From: an uncultured Eubacterium sp.
Lineage (GTDB): Bacteria > Bacillota > Clostridia > Lachnospirales > Lachnospiraceae
DNA length: 64,000 nucleotides
Direction of reading: 5' to 3'
NCBI RefSeq assembly: GCF_934295145.1
Contig: NZ_CAKRAS010000007.1
Span: forward strand, 1 to 64,000
Both the position numbers and the translations under genes were made by a program. The notes below the pieces were generated by a model. The model saw only the letters and a list, made by a program, of their open reading frames with translations. It was not told the origin of the DNA and did no database searches. Positions 58,954-64,000 of the stretch are shown here, piece by piece. Position 1 is the first letter of the stretch. Each line of letters starts with the position of its first letter.

Positions 58954-61086
58954 ATGATCTCAGATACTTATCTGTCTGCTTTAAAGCAGGCGCGCAAAGA
59001 TTTTATGGAAGGTACCGGACATCCGGAAATGATCATCCGGGAAGAAGTACTGGATTCCTGGCGGCGTTCCAGGGCATTTCATATCAATGCACAGGATGCC
59101 CGCTGCAACATTTTAACACAGGAACAATTACAGAAAGTCATTGCAGAAAATCAGGTGCTTTATGACATTGCTTCTTCATTTATCGATTATCTATACCAGA
59201 TTGTAAAAGGCTCTGGTTTTATGATCATGTTTGCAGATCAAAACGGACATGTTCTGAAACTCGTAGGAGATGCAGACATTGTAGAAACGGCTAAAAATCA
59301 GGATATTCCATTGACAGAAGGCAGCTGCCGTCTGGAATCAGTGCTTGGCACAAATGCCATCGGCACACCTCTTTTTTCCGGTAAACCGATCCAGCTTTTT
59401 GCTTATGAACATTACTTTGAGCTCAGCTCTAACTGGACCTGCTCCGGCGCTCCGATCCTGCTCAAAAACAAGATTCTCGGTGTCATCTGCATCAGTGGAT
59501 CCTGGGAACGTGCTCATCCACACACCCTTGGCATGATAATGTCTGCAGCAGAAGCCATTTCCCGTCAGCTTTATCTGACAGAAGCAAACGAACATCTCAC
59601 AGCCATGCGGAATCAGCTCCAGACCAGCATCGATTCCATCCACAGCGGTATCGTCCTGCTCGATGCAGATTATAATATTTCCTATGTAAATGCGATTACA
59701 CTGCATGACCTGAAATTTACAAAAGAAGACGTATTAAATCATTCCTACCGGGAGATTTTTCCAAATCTGGAACTTGAAAAATTAAAAGAAAATACATACG
59801 ATTTTGAGACAACTGTCTGTGGAAAACAGGAAGCCTTTAAATGCTATATCAGCGTTAAATTTGTAGCACCAACAAACTACAGCAATAAAGAAAGTTTTCT
59901 GATTTCTTTCCGGAAGACCGAATATATCCAACAACTGGCTAACAAGGTTATGGGCTCAGATGCTCATTATACTTTTCATAATATTATCGGCGAGTGTCCT
60001 GCACTGCAGCGTTTAAAAGGTCTTGCCCTAAAAGTCGCACAAGGAAATACCAGTGTTCTGATCACCGGGGAAAGTGGAACCGGAAAAGAATTGTTCGCCC
60101 AGTCCATCCACAATAACAGTCCACATTCCAACGGTCCTTTCGTGGCAATCAACTGTGGTGCCATTCCGAAAGATCTGATTGAAAGTGAGTTATTCGGTTA
60201 CGATTCCGGCGCTTTTACAGGTGCCAAAAAAGAAGGCCGTGCCGGCAAATTTGAGCTGGCAAACGGGGGGACGATCTTTTTGGATGAGATTGGCGATATG
60301 CCTTACGAAGTGCAGGTACGACTGCTGCGTGTGCTTCAGGAAAAATCTGTCACACGCATCGGCGGCAAAAAATCCATTCCGTTAAATGTACGCGTCATTG
60401 CCGCAACCAATGTGAATCTGGAGGAAGCGATTGAAAATCACATATTCCGAAGTGATCTGTATTATCGGTTGAATGTTTTCAGTCTGCATATTCCTCCGCT
60501 TCGTGAACGCGGCGATGATATTTTCCTGCTGACAGATTATTTCCTGCAAAAGTATCAGAATCCTCAAAGTGAACCGATTACGAAAATCTCAGAAGATGTT
60601 CGATCAATCTTTGCAGCTTATACCTGGCCAGGCAATATCCGGGAACTAGAAAATGTCATTGAACGCTGCTGTATTCTGACCTCTAACGGAATGCTGACAA
60701 AAGAAGCCCTTCCTATTAATATGCAAAAGATACTCACGGCAAAAACGTTATCTCAAAAGGGAACAACTGACGGGCATGCTTCCCAAAGTACCACGAACAA
60801 TGCTTCTTTCGAGAATTTATCTGAAGAATATACGCGTTCTAAAGAAGATATTATGATGTCAGATGTTCCAAAAAATATGCAAACTACACTTCAAAACGGA
60901 CATTTAGCTTCCACGATCACAGCTGAGGAATCCGAAAAAATACTGATTATAGAACACCTAAAACAGTGTGGCGGAAATGTAAAAAAAGCATCCGACAGCC
61001 TTGGTATAAGCCGCCGCACACTTTATCGTAAACTTGAAAAATATGAAATTGTTCCGGCAGAAATCCGATATCTGACTCACCGATAG
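58954..61086 (+). CDS. acoR: AcoR-like sigma-54-dependent enhancer-binding regulator
   Basis: A 710-residue activator, the same length and layout as the one at 40372-42504. EEVLDSWRRSR N-terminal motif, GAF (about 75-210), PAS (220-320), AAA+ (343-570) with Walker A GESGTGKE at 372-379, GAFTGA at 419-424 and Walker B IFLDEI, and a Fis-type helix-turn-helix (VKKASDSLGISRRTLYRKLEKYEI). The ATG at 58954 follows AGAAGGGA; the longer frame has no site. It is divergent from acoABC-lpdA and surrounded by TGTGACA-type sites, so it should sense the substrate (acetoin or a related compound) and activate that operon. Confidence 0.9.
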   Translation: MISDTYLSALKQARKDFMEGTGHPEMIIREEVLDSWRRSRAFHINAQDARCNILTQEQLQKVIAENQVLYDIASSFIDYLYQIVKGSGFMIMFADQNGHVLKLVGDADIVETAKNQDIPLTEGSCRLESVLGTNAIGTPLFSGKPIQLFAYEHYFELSSNWTCSGAPILLKNKILGVICISGSWERAHPHTLGMIMSAAEAISRQLYLTEANEHLTAMRNQLQTSIDSIHSGIVLLDADYNISYVNAITLHDLKFTKEDVLNHSYREIFPNLELEKLKENTYDFETTVCGKQEAFKCYISVKFVAPTNYSNKESFLISFRKTEYIQQLANKVMGSDAHYTFHNIIGECPALQRLKGLALKVAQGNTSVLITGESGTGKELFAQSIHNNSPHSNGPFVAINCGAIPKDLIESELFGYDSGAFTGAKKEGRAGKFELANGGTIFLDEIGDMPYEVQVRLLRVLQEKSVTRIGGKKSIPLNVRVIAATNVNLEEAIENHIFRSDLYYRLNVFSLHIPPLRERGDDIFLLTDYFLQKYQNPQSEPITKISEDVRSIFAAYTWPGNIRELENVIERCCILTSNGMLTKEALPINMQKILTAKTLSQKGTTDGHASQSTTNNASFENLSEEYTRSKEDIMMSDVPKNMQTTLQNGHLASTITAEESEKILIIEHLKQCGGNVKKASDSLGISRRTLYRKLEKYEIVPAEIRYLTHR

Positions 61087-61137
61087 GATACGAAAGGTGG
61101 AACAAGCATTCATTGTATCACCGAATGATGCAAAAGA

Positions 61138-61206
61138 GAGCAGAAAAACTTATCCCCCCTGTAGCTGACGCTCGTCTTGCCGGGAAAAGTTTTCTCTGCT
61201 CCCTTT
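61138..61206. terminator. Hairpin between AcoR-like and MerR-family genes
   Basis: AGCAGA-AAAACTT near 61139 pairs with AAGTTTT-C-TCTGCT near 61198 (one bulge), with a long loop, between the converging genes; T-rich on both sides. Confidence 0.5.
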
Positions 61207-61250
61207 ATTTACGTTATTTTTTTCGATAAAATCTTTCTTCCCTGTTTACC

Positions 61251-62102
61251 TTACCGTCTGATATAGATCTGAATCTGCGAAAAGTCTACTTTTTCCGTAT
61301 CCGTAATTCCCTGAAATGTTGTATCCAGTAAACACTCATCGATCAGATTTCCCTCTGTCTTTATATCGTGTTGTTTCGCCCATTCCAGCAATTCGTCTAC
61401 TGCTTTCCGTTGATAGGGCATGTCATACCGATTCATACACAGATACTCTCCTGCCGGAAGTGTCTTGACATTTTCACTATACTGCGCTATATCAATCTCT
61501 GCATCCTCCGGCAGATAAATAAATCCACCTGCTTCTTTCAACCAGTCCTCATTTTCCAGATTTTTTTCCGGGAAAAATGCTCCCCACCCAAGATCATCTG
61601 AAAAATTCAGCTTTCCAAGTTCTTTTCTGATATTCATAAACGTCTGATACAGTTTACTTCGTGTCATGAATGTTGTTCCCCATGGCATCATAAACAGCAT
61701 TCTTTTGGGGAAATATTTGATCATTGGAATCGATACTGTGTATAACTCCAGTCCTGCCCGCTCTAATGCATAAATCCGGTTGTTGATTTTTTCCACTTTA
61801 CGGTTCATGCTTTCAATATCTGTCAGCATCTTTTCCCGCGACACCTTCAGTCCCTTCTTGATATTATCCAGACTTTTCTTTTTAATATTTGCCTTGATAA
61901 CTTCCAGCGGAACATTATTATTCTTCAAAAAAAGAATTTCCCGCAATTCCATGATCTGACTTGTTGAATATTTCCGGTATCCATTCGTGTCAATAAATTC
62001 CGGCTTAAACAAATCAATGGAATCATAATAAATCAATGTCTGCCGCGACACCCCAACCGTATCTGCCAATTCTTTCACTCCCAACCACTGCCTGTCTTCC
62101 AT
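61251..62102 (-). CDS. MerR-family regulator with effector-binding domain
   Basis: A 283-residue regulator. The first 75 residues are a MerR winged helix (LGVKELADTVGVSRQTLIYYDSIDLFKP, then RKYSTSQIMELREILFLK). A coiled coil at about 80-115 precedes a GyrI-like/SOUL-type ligand domain (YFPKRMLFMMPWGT, FIYLPEDAEIDIA, GEYLCMNRYDMPYQ). It resembles multidrug-binding activators of the BmrR type. It is monocistronic between two hairpins, and no efflux gene is adjacent, so its target is not clear from the window. Confidence 0.82.
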   Translation of the reverse strand: MEDRQWLGVKELADTVGVSRQTLIYYDSIDLFKPEFIDTNGYRKYSTSQIMELREILFLKNNNVPLEVIKANIKKKSLDNIKKGLKVSREKMLTDIESMNRKVEKINNRIYALERAGLELYTVSIPMIKYFPKRMLFMMPWGTTFMTRSKLYQTFMNIRKELGKLNFSDDLGWGAFFPEKNLENEDWLKEAGGFIYLPEDAEIDIAQYSENVKTLPAGEYLCMNRYDMPYQRKAVDELLEWAKQHDIKTEGNLIDECLLDTTFQGITDTEKVDFSQIQIYIRR

Positions 62103-62250
62103 TTAAGTACCTCCTCTTATGTTGAAAAGTTTATTTGACTTTTACCCCCCCCCAGACCATGGACTGAAAACCGCGCATTGTATTTTCCCATATAATCATT
62201 ATAACAAATTTTTCTCACATTTGGATTTCTTTTCAAAGTACAAAAACCGA

Positions 62251-62277
62251 AAATTCCCGGAATTTCTCCGGGAATTT
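62251..62277 (-). terminator. Terminator after the second symporter module
   Basis: An 11-bp perfect stem (62251-62261 with 62267-62277), followed on the minus strand by TTTTCGGTTTTTG. It lies about 80 bases after the GutM-like gene. The rest of the 255-base gap up to the MerR gene holds a run of nine C residues (62147-62155) but no gene. Confidence 0.7.
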
Positions 62278-62329
62278 CGTTTTCCGTCATATACGCATAT
62301 TTTTATGTATCTGCCATCCGATCATACAG

Positions 62330-62399
62330 TAAAGCGAACATTCGCAATCCGCTTTCGCTACTTGCTCATGAACGCAGTCGCTTTGCGACCTGCGTTCAG
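62330..62399. repeat. Folded repeat encoding the C-terminus of the GutM-like protein
   Basis: TAAAGCGAACATTCGC and CTTTGCGACCTGCGTTC mark its ends and recur at 25092-25125 (and the first part at 5866-5882). Internal pairs are GAACGCA with TGCGTTC around a GTCGC/GCGAC hairpin. Its first 40 bases on the minus strand are read as the last codons of the GutM-like gene. Confidence 0.65.
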
Positions 62400-62792
62400 A
62401 TTACAACGTTTCCTGTAATCTTCCTGCAAATTGCATACTGCGCGGTAGACTTTTTTATCCTGCTGCAATTTTGTTACGTCTATAGTCGGAATATATTGAC
62501 CAATAAGCTGATCGGCCTTTACTTCCCTAGAAGGTTTTAAGAGAATTGAGGTATATAAATAACTTGCATCCAGAATCTTTCCCTCCGCATCAGAAGCTGC
62601 AAGAACATACATCCGCAATGCGAAAAATTTACCATTGATTCCACGAAATACACGGGGTGCTTTTGCACCAAGCCGGTGAAGTATGTTATTCATTTTTACT
62701 ACCTGAAGATATTGAAAGAATCCGGTAATCGCCCAGATTACTCCTACAACAATAATAATGTTTGAAATTGTATAAATAGATATATGTCCCAT
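62358..62792 (-). CDS. GutM-like membrane protein with a repeat-derived tail
   Basis: A 144-residue protein: N-terminal membrane span (IYTISNIIIVVGVIWAITGF), then VKMNNILHRLGAKAPRVFRG and GKFFALRMYVLAASDAEGKI, which matches the size and pattern of GutM-like glucitol operon activators. The last dozen residues (NAGRKATAFMSK) and the stop come from the intergenic repeat, so the native end was probably near the DYRKR stretch. ATG 62792 is used; a GTG three codons earlier is possible. It follows the second symporter and its two microproteins, as the paralogue at 38715 precedes the first. Confidence 0.55.
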   Translation of the reverse strand: MGHISIYTISNIIIVVGVIWAITGFFQYLQVVKMNNILHRLGAKAPRVFRGINGKFFALRMYVLAASDAEGKILDASYLYTSILLKPSREVKADQLIGQYIPTIDVTKLQQDKKVYRAVCNLQEDYRKRCNLNAGRKATAFMSK

Positions 62793-62818
62793 ATCTTTCA
62801 CCAGCCTTTTTCAAAATT

Positions 62819-62944
62819 TTATTTCGTGTTTTCCAGATCTTTTCGTTTCTTCGCTTTTCCAACTCCAATCAGGCAGCTTACTGCAAAAAATGCCATAATG
62901 CACATTACACCTATCATATATACCTGAGCAACACTATCTGCCAT
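62819..62944 (-). CDS. Single-span membrane microprotein (41 aa)
   Basis: A 41-codon frame with GAAGGAG before its ATG: short polar start, one hydrophobic span (VYMIGVMCIMAFFAVSCLIG) and a basic end (GKAKKRKDLENTK). It has the same shape, and a shared MAFF word, as the 39-residue protein at 36931-37050. The gene lies 18 bases after the companion microprotein. Confidence 0.75.
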   Translation of the reverse strand: MADSVAQVYMIGVMCIMAFFAVSCLIGVGKAKKRKDLENTK

Positions 62945-62962
62945 AATATGTTCTCCTTCCTG

Positions 62963-63058
62963 CTATTTCTTTCTGTGTGTCAATGTGTAAATTAACTGAC
63001 CGCATGCACACAATACAAGAATTAATACAATTGTAATAATAAAAAGTTTTAAAAACAT
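62963..63058 (-). CDS. Single-span membrane microprotein (31 aa)
   Basis: A 31-codon frame with AGGAGG 7 bases before the ATG, 14 bases after the symporter stop. One hydrophobic span (KLFIITIVLILVLCACGQLI) and a THRKK tail. The span includes LCACG, which could be mistaken for a lipobox, but there is no mature protein after it. It is the positional counterpart of the 37-residue protein at 37063-37176. Confidence 0.7.
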   Translation of the reverse strand: MFLKLFIITIVLILVLCACGQLIYTLTHRKK

Positions 63059-63072
63059 CCTGTACCTCCTGT

Positions 63073-64000
63073 CTATTTCTGCTGCTCTCTCATTTTTGCT
63101 TCTGCAATCTTGTAATATCCCGGCTCGCCATTTTTACTTACAAGATTACCAATCACAAGAATTACGATTGTCAGAATACATGTTACATATGCATTCGGTA
63201 AAGTTACGCCGATTGCACCTGCAACGGCTGCCTGAATACCGGTAAAGGACCATAAAATGTTTGCAATCCAGGAAATTGCCAGTGCTGCGATCGCAACTTT
63301 CGAATTTCTTTTCCAGAACAGTCCAAACGCAACCAGGAAGAATACCGGGATTACCCATGAGAATACCCATCCAATTGCATCAAGAATCGTCGGTAATGCA
63401 GTTGATGTGATCATTGCACATACCGCCAGAATGACGATGAGGATTCTTGTCATATTTGTTGCCTGTTTCGGAGTTGCCTTCGGATTAATGTAACCCAGAT
63501 AAATATCATTTACCCAGATTGTGGACGGTGTCAAACTTGTCATTGCAAAGGTTGAAAGAATTGCTGCCAGTAACGCTGCCAGTAAAACGGCACTGATCCA
63601 GCCTGGTAACAGATCAACCAGCATTGTCATAGCTGCTTCTTTTGCTCCAGCTGCCGCATATTCCGGTATCGCACGTGCTGCCAGACCAAGAATTACCGCA
63701 AACACACCAAATAAACCATTTAATGGAGCTGCCAGCCATACCGAACGACGGATTGTTTTCTCGTCCTTCGCACTCATCATCGTCTGCATCAGCATCTGGG
63801 AAATACCCTGACAAAATGTAACTGCAATAATCTGACCTACAGCAAAGGATATAAACAGGTTTGCATTTCCAAACACATTTGTCATAAATGCTTCTTCACC
63901 GGTAAATGTATCCATAATAAAATTAAAGTTTCCACCCGGCATCTTAAATGCTACTGCTACTGTTGCAATAATCAGACCAATATACATAACGGTTGCATTT
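63073..64000 (-). CDS. Sodium:solute symporter (SSS family), C-terminal part
   Basis: At least 309 residues; the frame stays open to the right edge (reading NATV before the first Met at 63987), so the true start lies outside. About eight membrane helices are visible. Marks are VTFCQGISQMLMQTMMSAKDEKTIRRSVWLAAPLNG and LLAALLAAILSTFAMTSLTPST with the sodium-site Ser/Thr residues. It resembles the symporter at 37197-38711 in overall plan and in its end (IGNLVSKNGEPGYYKIAEAKMREQQK-type; the other has IGNLVSKDSKPGYFKSKEW). Two microproteins and a GutM-like gene follow. Confidence 0.85.
   Translation of the reverse strand, partial: NATVMYIGLIIATVAVAFKMPGGNFNFIMDTFTGEEAFMTNVFGNANLFISFAVGQIIAVTFCQGISQMLMQTMMSAKDEKTIRRSVWLAAPLNGLFGVFAVILGLAARAIPEYAAAGAKEAAMTMLVDLLPGWISAVLLAALLAAILSTFAMTSLTPSTIWVNDIYLGYINPKATPKQATNMTRILIVILAVCAMITSTALPTILDAIGWVFSWVIPVFFLVAFGLFWKRNSKVAIAALAISWIANILWSFTGIQAAVAGAIGVTLPNAYVTCILTIVILVIGNLVSKNGEPGYYKIAEAKMREQQK

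Noticed and set aside
62147..62155. Run of nine C residues
   Set aside because: A simple tract in a gene-free spacer, could be a slippage or sequencing feature; nothing else supports phase variation.
1..64000. CRISPR arrays, tRNA, rRNA, prophage or transposase genes
   Set aside because: None seen: no regularly spaced direct repeats, no tRNA-like cloverleaf that I could support and no integrase or transposase reading frame.

Overview
The window looks like a chromosomal segment of a strictly anaerobic, low-to-mid GC Firmicute, most likely a gut Lachnospiraceae-type clostridium. This rests on gene content and not on a database search. The evidence is AGGAGG-type ribosome sites, lysine-fermentation genes, a 4-hydroxybutyryl-CoA dehydratase, sigma-54 enhancer-binding regulators of the AcoR/DhaR type, a type IV pilus-like operon typical of clostridia, and many folded intergenic repeats.

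Layout. 1-5743: lysine-fermentation block, with the start of a kal-like ammonia-lyase, a divergent NhaC antiporter, the aminomutase reactivase genes kamB and kamC, and a cobalamin adenosyltransferase that would supply their B12 enzyme. 6015-13014: a BTAD regulator and a conserved hypothetical gene, divergent from a pilus-like operon (transglutaminase-like lipoprotein, PilC/GspF, four pilin-like proteins, PilT). 13341-22682: an NCS2 purine permease, an EamA transporter, lacZ with its LacI-type regulator and operator array, and a SulP transporter. 22800-27802: an orphan acyl-activation and reduction cluster (NifU-like protein, FabZ-like dehydratase, acyl carrier protein, ANL ligase, and a fused LuxE-LuxC protein) behind one good promoter. 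27961-32142: 4-hydroxybutyryl-CoA dehydratase, its probable PAS/AAA+/Fis regulator sharing a TGCAAAAACGCA motif, and a fructokinase.

32495-45889: two sigma-54 promoters drive an uncharacterised catabolic set (creatinase-like M24 protein and SDR; zinc alcohol dehydrogenase, GutM-like protein, sodium symporter, two membrane microproteins, hydroxyisobutyrate-dehydrogenase-like enzyme, TIM-barrel isomerase). An adjacent 710-aa enhancer-binding protein probably controls both. A GntR regulator and an old-yellow-enzyme type reductase follow. 46058-61086: a lipoate-centred region with three lipoate ligases, lipoyl synthase, a free lipoyl domain and an MBL-fold protein, next to an acetoin-dehydrogenase-like complex (E1 alpha, E1 beta, E2, E3) that continues into 4-hydroxybutyrate dehydrogenase and a CoA-transferase. 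This operon has a third sigma-54 promoter and a second 710-aa enhancer-binding protein. 61251-64000: a MerR regulator and a second symporter module that repeats the GutM-like plus two-microprotein arrangement.

Together the genes describe an amino-acid and organic-acid fermenter: lysine and 4-hydroxybutyrate routes towards butyrate, a lipoate-dependent 2-oxo acid or acetoin dehydrogenase, and several sodium-coupled transporters. The features I find least explained are a family of two-hairpin intergenic repeats whose stems covary around a constant internal loop, repeat-derived protein C-termini, the LuxE-LuxC acyl cluster, and the duplicated symporter/microprotein/GutM module.
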